A stretch of DNA of 64,000 bases, taken from NCBI RefSeq assembly GCF_030332225.1, contig NZ_JAOWIF010000035.1, forward strand, positions 371,732 to 435,731, in the 5' to 3' direction. The position numbers and the translations under genes are program-made. Source of the stretch: Citrobacter sp. Cu233 (GTDB lineage Bacteria > Pseudomonadota > Gammaproteobacteria > Enterobacterales > Enterobacteriaceae). A model generated the notes under the pieces. That model searched no databases. It was not told the origin of the DNA and saw only the letters and a list, made by a program, of their open reading frames with translations. Shown piece by piece: positions 1 to 12,236 of this stretch (position 1 is the first letter of the stretch; each line of letters opens with the position of its first letter).

Positions 1-115
1 CCCGTGGGATCTCTTTCGCAAAGATAACTCGGTCCGATCTCGCGTAGAACAGAGCGAGGAGAGAACGCAAGCCACCAACGCCGTTATCCCCCCCGCTCAA
101 ATGTCTGCGCCTTAA
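1..115 (+). CDS. yidQ: YidQ lipoprotein family, C-terminal end only (5' truncated by window edge)
   Basis: Reading in the frame that begins at base 2 gives 37 residues starting PWDLFRKD and ending AQMSAP before TAA at 113-115. This matches the tail of E. coli YidQ, a small lipoprotein of unknown function whose C-terminus reads LPWDVFRKD and ends in a proline-rich tail. The signal peptide and lipobox lie outside the window. The stop is one base from the stop of convergent yidR, the same yidQ-yidR arrangement as in E. coli. The assignment is by recognition of the tail; function is unknown. Confidence 0.8.
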   Translation, partial: PWDLFRKDNSVRSRVEQSEERTQATNAVIPPAQMSAP

Positions 116-116
116 G

Positions 117-1343
117 TTAACGTCCGGTTTCTGTCACCCATATCTGGCGGAAACCGTCGACGTCTTCCATCCATGCAACCTGTCGGCCATCAGGAGAGAA
201 GACAATCGCCTCTGCTGAAGGTGGGTTACCATGGCTGGTCGTTAAAAATTCAATCTCTCCAGTCCGCGCATCGCAGCAGGCAATTCGGTTTTCCAGCACA
301 AAGCCCAACCATCGACCCGACGGGTGCCAGTTAAACGCAGACTGAATATCGGTCGTACAACGGGTCAGTTGACGCGGTGTACCGCCCAGCACAGAAATTA
401 GCCATAGCTGCACAATACCGCTGTCATCACGCATCAAAAACGCAATTTCGGATGCCTCTGGATTGCTGCGTACCCAATGGCGCGGTTGATTCACCAGCCC
501 CGGGAAGGCGCGGTCGTGAGTAAACGTCAGGCGTCGCTGAACGATACCGGCTGGTGGCGCAGGCATTGTTGCTTCCGTTCCCTCCAGAGGCGTATCGCCA
601 GGCTGTTTCCAGCCGCTTTCATCGTGTGGCAAATCAACGATAAACAGTTCCGGTACTTTTTCGCCACTGACAGACAACGTATCGCCGATAAAGGCCAGCG
701 TATGATTTCCTACCCAACCCTCTTCATAAGCACGGTTAATCTCATCGCTGCCCGGTTTTGGCTTCGGCGTTGTCTGACTTACCAGTACACACCAGTGGCT
801 CCCGCTGTACTCACGCGGGTGATCTGCTGACACAGTCACCGGGCCATACGGCGTAGCCACGCCAACGTTACGTAAATCCAGCGCAGGGGAACGCTCACGC
901 AGCACATGGTCGTTATAGGTAAAGCTGACAAACTCACCGTTCGGGCTAAAGACATGCACATGACTGCCGCCACGCAGCGCACCTGGCGTGTATGGGGCGG
1001 TAATATCCATCGCGTCCAGATTCGCTACCTCGGTTTGCGTAGCAATGACACCACGGCGATGATGGAAGTCGTAATACCATGATTCATCTGGATTTTCAGG
1101 CCCGTGAATGAACACATATTTTTCATTTTTTGGATGAACGGTCACCACGCCGACGTGTGCCCCCTGCGTCGCACGATAAATCACCTCAACCTCGCCGGTG
1201 TGAATATTGACGCGTTCAATCGTCTCACCGGTAAACGATGCCCCGGAAGGACGCACATCAAAAACCAGCCACTGGCTGTCCGGCGTCCAGGTATTGATAT
1301 TGGTCAGTTGGTGATTACGCGGCGTAAAGGTGATTTGTTTCAT
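117..1343 (-). CDS. yidR: YidR, DUF3748 beta-propeller-like protein
   Basis: This 408-residue protein is close to E. coli YidR over its whole length, starting MKQITF. It has no signal peptide or membrane segment, so it is probably cytoplasmic. The sequence contains repeated blades of the WD40/TolB type, such as TPDSQWLVFDV near residue 20, HPSGRWLGF and FSPDGRQVAWM near the C-terminus, the usual signature of a propeller that reads like oligogalacturonide-lyase or TolB repeats. No catalytic role is established for the family. It is convergent with yidQ and divergent from cbrA. Confidence 0.85.
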   Translation of the reverse strand: MKQITFTPRNHQLTNINTWTPDSQWLVFDVRPSGASFTGETIERVNIHTGEVEVIYRATQGAHVGVVTVHPKNEKYVFIHGPENPDESWYYDFHHRRGVIATQTEVANLDAMDITAPYTPGALRGGSHVHVFSPNGEFVSFTYNDHVLRERSPALDLRNVGVATPYGPVTVSADHPREYSGSHWCVLVSQTTPKPKPGSDEINRAYEEGWVGNHTLAFIGDTLSVSGEKVPELFIVDLPHDESGWKQPGDTPLEGTEATMPAPPAGIVQRRLTFTHDRAFPGLVNQPRHWVRSNPEASEIAFLMRDDSGIVQLWLISVLGGTPRQLTRCTTDIQSAFNWHPSGRWLGFVLENRIACCDARTGEIEFLTTSHGNPPSAEAIVFSPDGRQVAWMEDVDGFRQIWVTETGR

Positions 1344-1380
1344 AGGATGCCCTGATACGAGACAATTTCAGCAATCATAC

Positions 1381-1396
1381 TTCACAAGGACTTCAC
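1381..1396 (+). promoter_or_regulatory. CreB-type direct repeat (cre tag) upstream of cbrA
   Basis: The sequence is TTCAC, six bases, TTCAC. This is an exact match to the known CreB recognition element TTCAC-N6-TTCAC. It lies 47 bases before the chosen cbrA start, and cbrA is named in E. coli as a CreB-regulated gene. Binding is inferred from the match. Confidence 0.8.
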
Positions 1397-1442
1397 TTTC
1401 AGGCTTTAGCGTATGCCCATCTCACTTATTACGGGCAGAAAA

Positions 1443-2549
1443 ATGGAACATTTTGATGTGGTGATTATCGGTTTAGGCCCCGCTGGTGCGGCGCTGGCGC
1501 GGCAGTTGAGCGGAAAAATGCACGTAATTGCTCTGGATAAAAAACGCCAGTGTGGCACTGAAGGATTCACCAAACCCTGCGGAGGTTTACTGGCTCCTGA
1601 CGCCCAACGTTCGTTTATCCGCGACGGGATAACCTTGCCCGTTGATGTCATCGCCAATCCGCAGATATTTAGCGTTAAAACGGTTGATGTTGCCGCTTCT
1701 TTGACGCGTAACTACCAACGCAGCTACATTAATATCAACCGCCATGCTTTTGATTTATGGATGAAATCACTCATCCCTGACGATGTCCAGGTATACCACG
1801 ACAGCCTGTGTCGGAAAATCTGGCGCGAGGACGATAAATGGCATGTTATCTTTCGCGCCGACGGTTGGGAGCAACAGATCACCACACGTTATCTGGTGGG
1901 TGCAGATGGCGCCAATTCACTGGTACGCCGTCATCTCTATCCCCGGCACCAAATCCGAAAATATGTCGCTATTCAACAATGGTTTGCGGAAAAACATCCC
2001 GTTCCGTTCTATTCCTGTATTTTTGATAATGACGCAACTGACTGCTATTCATGGAGTATCAGCAAAGACGGTTATTTTATCTTCGGTGGTGCCTACCCGA
2101 TGAAGGACGGTCAGGCACGCTTTGACGCGCTGAAAGCCAGGATGAAGGTCTTTAATTTCCAGTTTGGTCAGCCGGTGAAAAGCGAAAAATGTACGGTGCT
2201 GTTCCCATCACGCTGGAAAGACTTCGTTTGCGGCGAGGAGAACGCATTTCTGATTGGCGAAGCGGCTGGATTTATCAGCGCCAGTTCACTGGAAGGGATT
2301 AGTTATGCGCTGGACAGCGCAGAAATCCTCAAATCTGTACTCTTGCAGGAAACGGTCGACAAAAATAAAACCTATCACAAGGCGACCCGCAAACTGCGTA
2401 CTAAGCTGTATGGCAAGATCCTGAAGAGCCGGGTATTAACATCAGCACTAACCCGTAAATGGATAATGCAAAGCGGCATGGCGCATATTCCCTTGGGTCA
2501 GGAGGTGGAGCCCGCCGTAACGCCTGACGGCCTGATTAAAGAACATTAG
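1443..2549 (+). CDS. cbrA: CbrA, FAD-dependent oxidoreductase of the geranylgeranyl-reductase type
   Basis: A 368-residue flavoprotein. The N-terminal dinucleotide-binding fold [15 protein letters not shown] appears within 20 residues of the start, followed by the conserved [10 protein letters not shown] segment and the GADGANS and [10 protein letters not shown] motifs of the p-hydroxybenzoate-hydroxylase/geranylgeranyl-reductase superfamily. In E. coli the gene is under CreBC control and its expression gives colicin M tolerance, suggesting action on a polyprenyl lipid; the substrate is not proven. I chose the ATG at 1443 (MEHFDV) because it matches the E. coli start; an in-frame ATG at 1413 would add ten unconserved residues. 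The stop overlaps the 3' end of the dgoT remnant. Confidence 0.88.
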   Translation: MEHFDVVIIGLGPAGAALARQLSGKMHVIALDKKRQCGTEGFTKPCGGLLAPDAQRSFIRDGITLPVDVIANPQIFSVKTVDVAASLTRNYQRSYININRHAFDLWMKSLIPDDVQVYHDSLCRKIWREDDKWHVIFRADGWEQQITTRYLVGADGANSLVRRHLYPRHQIRKYVAIQQWFAEKHPVPFYSCIFDNDATDCYSWSISKDGYFIFGGAYPMKDGQARFDALKARMKVFNFQFGQPVKSEKCTVLFPSRWKDFVCGEENAFLIGEAAGFISASSLEGISYALDSAEILKSVLLQETVDKNKTYHKATRKLRTKLYGKILKSRVLTSALTRKWIMQSGMAHIPLGQEVEPAVTPDGLIKEH

Positions 2550-3667
2550 CCGACGCGCTTCACATCCCCCACCAGCGGAACCGTAATACCGCCCAATCCG
2601 CCAATAAAGTTAAATACACCGCCGGTGAGGCCAATCAAGCGCATCGGCGCCAGCGAAGAGACCAGCGACCAGGTGATAGACGCAAAACCATTGCCGAAGA
2701 AGGCGATGGCCATCAGCGTCATAATCCACACCGGATCGTTGGTGTAGTTCGCGCCCATGATGCAGGTCGAAATCAGCAGGCCACAGATAATCGGCGTTTT
2801 ACGCGCCACGCCCAGTGAGAAACCCTTTTTCACCAGCTTGTCCGCCAGCCAACCGGAAAGCAGCACGCCAAAGAAAGCTGCAAGGAACGGTACGGTAGTC
2901 ATAAAACCAGCCTGCAGAGCGGTGATGCCTTTCTCCTGGGTTAAATAGTTAGGAAACCAGGTCAGGAAGAACCACAGCGTAGAGATGACCGCAAACTGCC
3001 CCAGATAAACGCCCACCAGCTTGCGGTGGAATACCAGTTTCCAGTCCGCGAGAGTCAGTGGCTGACGTGACTCTTTTTTCACAGGCGCATCACCATCCAC
3101 CAGGCCACCGCCGTCACGAATGTAGTCCAGCTCGGCTTTGGTGATGTTTTTGGTCAAGCGTGGCGGCTGGTACACCTTAATCCAGATAAACGACCAGATG
3201 ATGCCAATCCCCCCGGTAATAATGAATACCCAGTGCCAGCTCAGTATCTCCTGAATCCAGATCAGCAGCGGTGTGAGGAACGCCAGACCAACAAATTGCC
3301 CCGATGTGTAGAAACCAACAGCCGAGGCGCGCTCGTGCTCCGGGAACCAACTGGTCACCATGCGGTTATTGGTTGGGAATGCGGGGGCTTCAAAAATTCC
3401 GGTAATGGCGCGCAGGCCAATTAACGACATTAACCCTGTCGCAAATCCCCGAAACAGGGGCGCCACCGACCAGCCGAGAATGGCGATAAAATAAGTCATG
3501 CGCGACCCTACCCGATCAAGAAACCAACCACCGGGGATTTGGCACAAGGTATATAACCAGGCAAACGCAGAAAAGACATATCCCATTTCAGCTTTGGTAA
3601 TTCCAAATCCTTCCTGAATATGCGCAGAAGCAACCGCCTGGTTGGCGCGGTCAACATAACAAATCAC
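2546..3667 (-). pseudogene. dgoT: dgoT remnant: D-galactonate/proton symporter missing its N-terminus and last transmembrane region
   Basis: The frame encodes most of an MFS anion:cation symporter closely matching E. coli DgoT (recognisable [39 protein letters not shown]). Two lesions are visible. At the 5' end, the match begins at [10 protein letters not shown], about residue 20 of the roughly 430-residue parent, and an in-frame TAG lies just upstream, so no native start or RBS remains; only a GTG is available. At the 3' end, GGITVPLV joins directly to GDVKRVG, skipping about 30 residues (end of TM11 and TM12) without a frameshift. dgoR, dgoK, dgoA and dgoD, which lie between yidA and dgoT in E. 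coli, are absent. Almost certainly non-functional. Confidence 0.85.
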
Positions 3668-3712
3668 AACCGTAATGCGCTAAATAATTTGTGCTGGGAA
3701 AAGGCATAAAAA

Positions 3713-3733
3713 AACCCGCGATCAACGCGGGTT
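3713..3733 (-). terminator. Intrinsic terminator after yidA
   Basis: AACCCGCG, a five-base loop and CGCGGGTT form a perfect eight-pair stem. On the minus strand it is followed by a run of U (TTTTTTTAT). It lies 20 bases beyond the yidA stop and separates yidA from the dgoT remnant. Confidence 0.85.
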
Positions 3734-3752
3734 GTAACCAGGCAGGGCGAAC

Positions 3753-4565
3753 TTAATTCAGCACAAATTTCTCGATAGCATACGCTACGCCGTCTTCGAG
3801 GTTGGATTTAGTCACGAAGTTGGCGATTTCTTTTACGGATGGAATGGCGTTGTCCATTGCCACACCGACACCAGCGTATTCGATCATCGCGATATCATTT
3901 TCCTGATCGCCAATCGCCATGATTTCTTCGGCTTTAATGCCCAGCGCATCGGCCAGCGATTTCACTCCAGTGCCTTTATTAACGCGTTTGTCCAGTATTT
4001 CGAGGAAGTACGGCGCACTTTTCAACACGGTGTACTTCTCTTTTACTTCTGCAGGTATGCGCGAAATGGCTCGATCGAGAATTTCCGGCTCATCAATCAT
4101 CATCACTTTCAGGAACTGGGTCGCCGGATCCATCTTCTCAGCTTCGCAGAACACCAGCGGAATAGTCGCGACAAAAGACTCATGCACCGTGTAGTAACTG
4201 ATATCACGGTTGGCGGTATACAGTGTGTTGCGATCCAGCGCATGGAAGTGGGAGCCAACGTCACGGGAGAGTTGTTCAAGATAGCGATAATCGTCATAGC
4301 TTAACGCCGTTTGCGCAACCGTACTGCCATCCCCCGCTTTCTGTACCAGCGCACCGTTGTAGGTTATGCAGTAGTCACCGGGTTGTTCCATGTGAAGTTC
4401 TTTCAGGTAGCTATGGACGCCGGCATATGGACGACCAGTGGTCAGCACTACGTTCACACCACGCGCACGCGCCGCGGCAATCGCCGTTTTGACCGCAGGT
4501 GAAATGGTGTGATCGGGCAGCAGAAGTGTGCCATCCATGTCGATAGCAATAAGTTTGATAGCCAT
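3753..4565 (-). CDS. yidA: YidA, HAD-family sugar-phosphatase
   Basis: A 270-residue cytoplasmic phosphatase of the Cof/HAD-IIB family, as in E. coli. Motif I is DMDGTLL at residues 9-15 (Asp9 nucleophile, Asp11 acid/base), motif II is the TTGRP segment near residue 42, motif III is a lysine in the cap-core region, and motif IV is GDQENDIAM near residue 217. The family dephosphorylates sugar phosphates such as erythrose-4-phosphate and alpha-glucose-1-phosphate, using Mg2+. The gene is monocistronic with its own terminator. yidB, which sits between yidA and gyrB in E. coli, is missing: only 160 bases separate the two genes here. Confidence 0.93.
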   Translation of the reverse strand: MAIKLIAIDMDGTLLLPDHTISPAVKTAIAAARARGVNVVLTTGRPYAGVHSYLKELHMEQPGDYCITYNGALVQKAGDGSTVAQTALSYDDYRYLEQLSRDVGSHFHALDRNTLYTANRDISYYTVHESFVATIPLVFCEAEKMDPATQFLKVMMIDEPEILDRAISRIPAEVKEKYTVLKSAPYFLEILDKRVNKGTGVKSLADALGIKAEEIMAIGDQENDIAMIEYAGVGVAMDNAIPSVKEIANFVTKSNLEDGVAYAIEKFVLN

Positions 4566-4672
4566 GAGTTCCCCGGATGAAATGATACCATCCTCATGCT
4601 AACGCGATTCCGCTCAAAAAACAGCTACGAAAAGGGGGATAGAAAAGAGACCGGGGTGCCCCTTTTGCAGGC

Positions 4673-4706
4673 AAAAAAATACCCGATTGCACAATACAAC
4701 CGGGTA
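4673..4706 (-). terminator. Intrinsic terminator after gyrB
   Basis: On the minus strand a TACCCGGTTG-like arm pairs with an arm ending in CGGGTA, followed by seven U residues. It lies 20 bases after the gyrB stop and ends the dnaA-dnaN-recF-gyrB run. Confidence 0.8.
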
Positions 4707-4725
4707 GATTTGTCCAGATTAGCGA

Positions 4726-7158
<2,433 letters not shown>

Positions 7159-7168
7159 TTATCTTGGG

Positions 7169-8242
7169 TTAATCCGTTATTTTACCCTTTTCCACGGTGA
7201 ACATCTTCGAATTTTTGTCCGACATGTCCAGAACGTGTTCAGCGCTGATTGCGCTGACAAAGACCTGAGATTGCGTGGCTTTTAAGCGGCTGGCCAGCAG
7301 TCCGCGACGCGCATCATCCAGTTCAGAGGCAAAATCATCTATCAGGTACAGGCAGCGCCGTCCGCTTTCACGGGTCAGGTACTCCCCTTGCGCCAGACGT
7401 AAGGCGCACATCAACAGCTTTAGCTGCCCACGCGACAACGTATCTTCCACCGGCGCACCGTCGGCGCGTATACGGAAATCCGCCTTGTGCGGGCCGTGCG
7501 CGGTGTAGGTCAACATGCGATCGCGTTCAAAACTACGTTCCAGCACTTCAGCGTAGTCGCTCTCTTTCTCCCAGCCGCGCTGAAAAGAGAAAGAAAGGGA
7601 AAACTCAGGAAGAAACTGCTGACAGGTATCCGTCATATCCTGCGCGATACCGGCGCTGTACTCCGCGCGCCAGGTGCTGATTTGTTCCGCCAGCGGGATC
7701 AGTTCTTTATCCCACGGACGCAGCTGTTCATAACGACTCACCTGGCGCAGCGCCGCGTTACGCTGTTTGAGCAGACGCTTCAGGTTGCTCCAGGCGGTGA
7801 AAAATCCAGCTTCATTGTGAAAGCATCCCCAGTCAAGGAACGCTCTTCTGTATTTGGGGCCACCGTTGAGTAAAGTAAACCCTTCAGGCGTTATCAGTTG
7901 CATCGGCATCAGGTGCGCCAGTTCTGCGACCTTATGCCCGTCAGTGCCATCAATGCGTACTTTACTGTCGCCCTGTTTGTCTTTCGTCAGGCCAATCGAG
8001 GTCTCACGCTCTTCACCCTGTAAACGCCCGTGGAGGACAAACGATTCCTGCTCGTGGCGAATCACGCGGCCAATTTGCAAACTACGGAACGCGCGGCCAT
8101 GGCCAAGCGTATAAATGGCCTCCAGCACGCTGGTTTTGCCACTGCCGTTAGCGCCGACCAGGAAGTTAAAGCCGGGAGATAAAGCAAGATCCGCGCTTTC
8201 AATGTTGCGAAAATCTTTGATTAGCAGTCGGGATAGCGACAT
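7169..8242 (-). CDS. recF: RecF, recombination mediator ATPase
   Basis: A 357-residue SMC-like ABC ATPase that helps load RecA at gaps with RecO and RecR. Walker [10 protein letters not shown] is near residue 31; the signature-type segment [19 protein letters not shown] is near residue 270; Walker [13 protein letters not shown] is near residue 298. In E. coli its start abuts the dnaN stop, but here 138 bases containing a large palindromic repeat separate them, which may weaken translational coupling to dnaN. Confidence 0.97.
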   Translation of the reverse strand: MSLSRLLIKDFRNIESADLALSPGFNFLVGANGSGKTSVLEAIYTLGHGRAFRSLQIGRVIRHEQESFVLHGRLQGEERETSIGLTKDKQGDSKVRIDGTDGHKVAELAHLMPMQLITPEGFTLLNGGPKYRRAFLDWGCFHNEAGFFTAWSNLKRLLKQRNAALRQVSRYEQLRPWDKELIPLAEQISTWRAEYSAGIAQDMTDTCQQFLPEFSLSFSFQRGWEKESDYAEVLERSFERDRMLTYTAHGPHKADFRIRADGAPVEDTLSRGQLKLLMCALRLAQGEYLTRESGRRCLYLIDDFASELDDARRGLLASRLKATQSQVFVSAISAEHVLDMSDKNSKMFTVEKGKITD

Positions 8243-8278
8243 ATCAACTCATAACCAGGGCGTTATCGGCGCAGTGAG

Positions 8279-8353
8279 TCTGGTTACGGCCAGCGCACAG
8301 CAACCGGAGCGTACTGGAGTACGTGAGGATTGCGAGCACTGCCCGGAGCCAGA
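8279..8353 (+). repeat. Imperfect palindromic intergenic repeat between dnaN and recF
   Basis: The centre is CGTACTGGAGTACG at 8310-8323. Outward the two flanks keep imperfect complementarity (CTGG...GCAGCGCACAGCAA against CTGGCTCCGGGCAGTGC read on the other strand). The element fills most of the 138-base dnaN-recF gap. It resembles dispersed non-coding enterobacterial repeats, but it is not ERIC or a classical REP; I cannot name the family. Confidence 0.65.
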
Positions 8354-8380
8354 ATAACAAGTAAGATAGCCCGATATTCT

Positions 8381-9481
8381 TTACAAGCGCATTGGCATAA
8401 CAACATAGGCAGCCGACTGTGATGCGGCATCTTCAATTTGGACGCTGGAAACAGAGTCGGTCAGCATAATGCGCACATTTTCGCACTTCAGCGCATTAAG
8501 TACGTCCAGCACATAGCTGACGTTAAAACCAATTTCCAGTTCAGTGCCCGGATAAGTGACGTCGAGGATCTCTTCCGCCTCTTCCTGTTCCGGGTTGTTG
8601 GCCGTGATTTTGAGCTGGTTTTCACTGACATACAGACGCACGCCGCGGAATTTCTCGTTAGAAAGAATTGCCGCTCGGGCAAACGCCTGTTTGAGAATAT
8701 CGCAGCCCGCCTCCAGATGTTTGTCCGGGTTCTTCGGCAGTACACGACGGTAATCCGGGAAACGTCCATCCACCAGTTTGGAGGTAAAGATGAAATCGCC
8801 CACGTGTGCGCGAATGTTGTTGCTGCCGATCTGCACGCGCAGCGGATTGTCGCCGCCGTCGAGCATACGCATCAGTTCAATCACGCCTTTACGCGGCACG
8901 ATCACCGAATGGTTGGGCAGCGATTGGCCAACCGGCATTGAGCACACCGCCAGACGGTGACCGTCGGTCGCCACGGTACGCAGTTCTTCGCCTTCGGTTT
9001 CAAACAGCATACCGTTTAAGTAATAACGCACGTCCTGATGCGCCATTGAGAACTGCGTGGCTTCAATCAGACGCTTCATCGTTGCCTGCGGCAAGGTGAA
9101 TTCGACTTCGCTCTGCCAGTCATCCAGATTCGGAAAGTCAGCGGCAGGTAATGTGGACAGCGAGAAACGGCTGCGGCCAGAACGCACCAGCATACGGTCG
9201 CCTTCCAGTTGAACGGCAATTTCCGCACCTTCCGGCAACCCACGACAAATGTCGAAGAATTTACGCGCCGGAACGGTGGTTGCACCAGGCTCATGAGCCT
9301 GGATCAGTGCCACGCGCGCCACCATCTCCATTTCGAGATCGGTACCGGTCAGAGAAAGCGTACCATCCGCCACCTGAAGCAACAGGTTTCCGAGGATCGG
9401 CAGTGTAGGACGACCACCCAGCGGGCCGCTGACCTGCTGAAGCGGTTTTAATAAATGTTCACGTTCAACGGTAAATTTCAT
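8381..9481 (-). CDS. dnaN: DNA polymerase III beta subunit (sliding clamp)
   Basis: A 366-residue protein identical in length and near-identical in sequence to E. coli DnaN. It dimerises into the ring that tethers polymerase III to DNA. It starts MKFTVEREHLLKPLQQVSGPLGG and ends YVVMPMRL, the C-terminal tail that borders the cleft binding clamp-interacting peptides. Three repeats of the clamp fold cover the length. It begins four bases after the dnaA stop, so it is co-transcribed with dnaA. Confidence 0.98.
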   Translation of the reverse strand: MKFTVEREHLLKPLQQVSGPLGGRPTLPILGNLLLQVADGTLSLTGTDLEMEMVARVALIQAHEPGATTVPARKFFDICRGLPEGAEIAVQLEGDRMLVRSGRSRFSLSTLPAADFPNLDDWQSEVEFTLPQATMKRLIEATQFSMAHQDVRYYLNGMLFETEGEELRTVATDGHRLAVCSMPVGQSLPNHSVIVPRKGVIELMRMLDGGDNPLRVQIGSNNIRAHVGDFIFTSKLVDGRFPDYRRVLPKNPDKHLEAGCDILKQAFARAAILSNEKFRGVRLYVSENQLKITANNPEQEEAEEILDVTYPGTELEIGFNVSYVLDVLNALKCENVRIMLTDSVSSVQIEDAASQSAAYVVMPMRL

Positions 9482-9485
9482 AGCG

Positions 9486-10889
9486 TCACGAAGATAATGT
9501 TCTGATTAAATTGGAGAAATCTTCTTTAATATCATGGCTTTCTTCACGCAACTGCTCAATCTTGCGACAGGCATGAAGCACGGTAGTATGGTCACGCCCA
9601 CCAAACGCATCGCCAATTTCCGGCAGACTGTGGTTAGTGAGCTCTTTTGCCAGCGCCATCGCCATCTGACGCGGACGAGCTACCGAGCGAGATCGACGCT
9701 TAGAAAGCAGATCCGCAATTTTGATTTTGTAATACTCCGCCACCGTCTTTTGAATATTGTCGATGGTGACCAGTTTTTCCTGCAATGCCAGTAAATCGCG
9801 CAGCGCTTCGCGCACGAAATCGATAGTGATCGCCCGGCCAGTAAAGTTAGCGTTGGCGATCACGCGGTTCAGTGCGCCTTCCAGCTCACGCACGTTAGAG
9901 CGTAGGCGCTTGGCAATAAAGAACGCCACCTCACCCGGCAGACGAATGTCGTTTTCATCTGCTTTTTTCATCAGGATCGCTACGCGCGTCTCCAGTTCAG
10001 GCGGTTCGATCGCTACCGTCAGCCCCCAGCCGAAGCGGGATTTCAGACGATCCTCAACGCCGTTGATCTCCTTCGGATAGCGATCCGATGTCAGGATGAT
10101 CTGCTGATTACCTTCCAACAGGGCATTAAAGGTGTGGAAAAACTCTTCCTGGGATCGTTCTTTATTAGCAAAGAATTGAATGTCGTCAATCAGCAACGCA
10201 TCAACGGAACGGTAATAGCGTTTAAACTCTTCGATCGCATTGTTTTGCAGGGCTTTAACCATGTCCTGCACAAAACGCTCGGAGTGCATATACACCACTT
10301 TTGCGTTCGGCTTACGCGCCATAATGCCGTTACCCACAGCGTGCAACAGGTGGGTTTTACCCAGACCTGTACCGCCATAAAGGAATAACGGATTGTAGGC
10401 GCCGCCAGGATTGTCCGCCACCTGACGTGCCGCCGCGCGCGCCAGTTGGTTAGATTTACCTTCAACGAAGTTATCAAACGTATGTTTGACATTGACGTTA
10501 GAGCGATAGGTAGGTTCTGCCGGGGCCGGTACGTTATCCCAGCCGGGGCGCGCCGCCGGAACGACCCGTTGCGGTTGCACTTGTTGAGCCACATGCGCAG
10601 GTGTAACGATGTTATTCACCGGCGTCTTCAGCGTTTGCGTGACAGGTTTAGTGCCGACCTCAAAACGCAGCTGTGGGGCGTCCGCTCCGCAGAAATTATT
10701 CAGCAATCCATTAATATTATTGAGGTATTTATCCCTTACCCAATCGAGCACAAAACGGTTTGGCGCATACAAAGCCAGCGTGTTATCGCTCAGTTCCGCC
10801 TGCAACGGGCGTATCCACATACTGAATTCTGTGGCTGGTAACTCATCCTGCAATCGGGCAAGACACTGCTGCCAAAGCGAAAGTGACAC
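9486..10889 (-). CDS. dnaA: Chromosomal replication initiator DnaA
   Basis: A 467-residue AAA+ initiator that binds the DnaA boxes of oriC and melts the AT-rich 13-mers. Domain I (residues 1-80, [13 protein letters not shown]) is followed by a variable proline/glutamine-rich linker (about 85-135) that differs from E. coli. The AAA+ domain has Walker [10 protein letters not shown] near residue 172 and Walker [11 protein letters not shown] near residue 232. Domain IV ends with the DNA-binding signature [16 protein letters not shown] chose the GTG at 10889 (reading [10 protein letters not shown]) as in E. coli; a longer in-frame ATG start at 10976 would add 29 unconserved residues. Confidence 0.98.
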   Translation of the reverse strand: MSLSLWQQCLARLQDELPATEFSMWIRPLQAELSDNTLALYAPNRFVLDWVRDKYLNNINGLLNNFCGADAPQLRFEVGTKPVTQTLKTPVNNIVTPAHVAQQVQPQRVVPAARPGWDNVPAPAEPTYRSNVNVKHTFDNFVEGKSNQLARAAARQVADNPGGAYNPLFLYGGTGLGKTHLLHAVGNGIMARKPNAKVVYMHSERFVQDMVKALQNNAIEEFKRYYRSVDALLIDDIQFFANKERSQEEFFHTFNALLEGNQQIILTSDRYPKEINGVEDRLKSRFGWGLTVAIEPPELETRVAILMKKADENDIRLPGEVAFFIAKRLRSNVRELEGALNRVIANANFTGRAITIDFVREALRDLLALQEKLVTIDNIQKTVAEYYKIKIADLLSKRRSRSVARPRQMAMALAKELTNHSLPEIGDAFGGRDHTTVLHACRKIEQLREESHDIKEDFSNLIRTLSS

Positions 10890-11046
10890 GGCGGACTCCA
10901 CTCGAACAAAAGTCGATAAATGACAAAGGCTGAAACATTCATGATTGTTGACGCACATCGACAAGACCCTATGCAAAGGGTGACGTGCGAATTGCTATCT
11001 GCAATTTTAACCCGATCAGGATCCATTGAAACGATCGGGACCGCGG

Positions 11047-11109
11047 ATCATAGCGTAAACTGAGAAAGAGATCTTCTGTTTCTCACAGATTCTTCCCGAT
11101 TTATCCACA
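11047..11109 (-). promoter_or_regulatory. dnaA promoter and autoregulatory DnaA box
   Basis: On the minus strand a -10 hexamer TATGAT occupies 11047-11052. A consensus DnaA box TTATCCACA lies at 11101-11109 on the plus strand, a short distance upstream, as in the E. coli dnaA control region where DnaA represses its own gene. The 606-base gap from 10890 to 11495 also holds many GATC sites (SeqA/Dam targets) and a near-box TTATCCACC at 11248-11256. Confidence 0.75.
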
Positions 11110-11365
11110 GGATGATCCAGAATCGGCTAAGTGTAAACGATCCTGGAGAAGTGCTGCAGGTTTTCGCGCGCATATTGAAAAAATTAATGAGTAAAGATGC
11201 TTTACTGCTTAAACGATCTAATAAAGATCCCGAGCGATCCTTGCGCTTTATCCACCAGCCCGTATAATTCTTACCCCCAGCGAGTAACGGTCGCCTTACG
11301 GCGTCAACGCTGCCTGTTTTTTACACAAAACTACGTGAAAAAAAACGGGATATAAGGAAAGAGAA

Positions 11366-11394
11366 TTGACTCCGGAGTGTACAATTATTACAAT
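11366..11394 (+). promoter_or_regulatory. rpmH promoter
   Basis: TTGACT at 11366-11371 and TACAAT at 11389-11394 are separated by 17 bases, a near-consensus sigma-70 promoter about 100 bases before rpmH. It drives the ribosomal protein/RNase P operon. Confidence 0.8.
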
Positions 11395-11483
11395 CCGGCC
11401 TCTTTAATCACCCACACTGTGGCGTAAGTCGTTCGAAATTCGTTCGGGTATACGCAAAAGTCAGTGAATTTATTCAAGTTTAG

Positions 11484-11636
<153 letters not shown>

Positions 11637-11653
11637 TAAAAGCTAGCCCCTGA

Positions 11654-12013
11654 GTGGTTAAGCTCGCATTTCCCAGGGAGTTACGTTTGTTAACTCCCAC
11701 TCATTTCACATTCGTCTTCCAGCAGCCACAACGGGCTGGCACGCCGCAAATCACCATCCTCGGCCGCCTGAATTCGCTGGGGCATCCCCGTATCGGTCTT
11801 ACAGTCGCCAAGAAAAATGTTAAACGTGCACATGAACGCAATCGGATTAAACGTCTGACGCGTGAAAGCTTTCGTTTACGTCAGCACGAGCTTCCAGCAA
11901 TGGATTTCGTGGTGGTGGCTAAAAAAGGGGTTGCCGACCTCGATAACCGTGCTCTCTCGGAAGCGTTGGAAAAATTATGGCGTCGCCATTGTCGCCTGGC
12001 TCGCGGGTCCTGA
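11654..12013 (+). CDS. rnpA: Ribonuclease P protein component
   Basis: A 119-residue basic protein that binds M1 RNA and helps RNase P remove 5' leaders from tRNA precursors. The hallmark RNR region [18 protein letters not shown] is near residues 58-75, and [14 protein letters not shown] follows. It starts with GTG ([10 protein letters not shown]) as in E. coli, 17 bases after rpmH. Its last 37 bases overlap the start of yidD. Confidence 0.97.
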   Translation: MVKLAFPRELRLLTPTHFTFVFQQPQRAGTPQITILGRLNSLGHPRIGLTVAKKNVKRAHERNRIKRLTRESFRLRQHELPAMDFVVVAKKGVADLDNRALSEALEKLWRRHCRLARGS

Positions 12014-12234
12014 TAGCCCTCATTCGGGTCTATCAACGCCTTATCAGTCCGCTGCTTGGGCCGCATTGCCGTTTCACTCCAACCTGTTCGAGCTACGGAA
12101 TTGAGGCATTGCGCAGGTTTGGAGTGATAAAAGGCAGTTGGTTGACGGTGAAACGCGTATTAAAATGCCACCCTTTACACCCTGGTGGTGACGATCCCGT
12201 CCCGCCCGGACCATTTGATACCAGAGAACACTAA
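11977..12234 (+). CDS. yidD: YidD, membrane protein insertion efficiency factor
   Basis: An 85-residue protein of the UPF0161/YidD family. The signature [19 protein letters not shown] is near residues 31-49 and the [13 protein letters not shown] tail follows. It is thought to be an amphipathic inner-membrane-associated factor that assists YidC. It overlaps the end of rnpA and ends two bases before yidC, pointing to coupled translation. Confidence 0.95.
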   Translation: MASPLSPGSRVLIALIRVYQRLISPLLGPHCRFTPTCSSYGIEALRRFGVIKGSWLTVKRVLKCHPLHPGGDDPVPPGPFDTREH

Positions 12235-12236
12235 CG

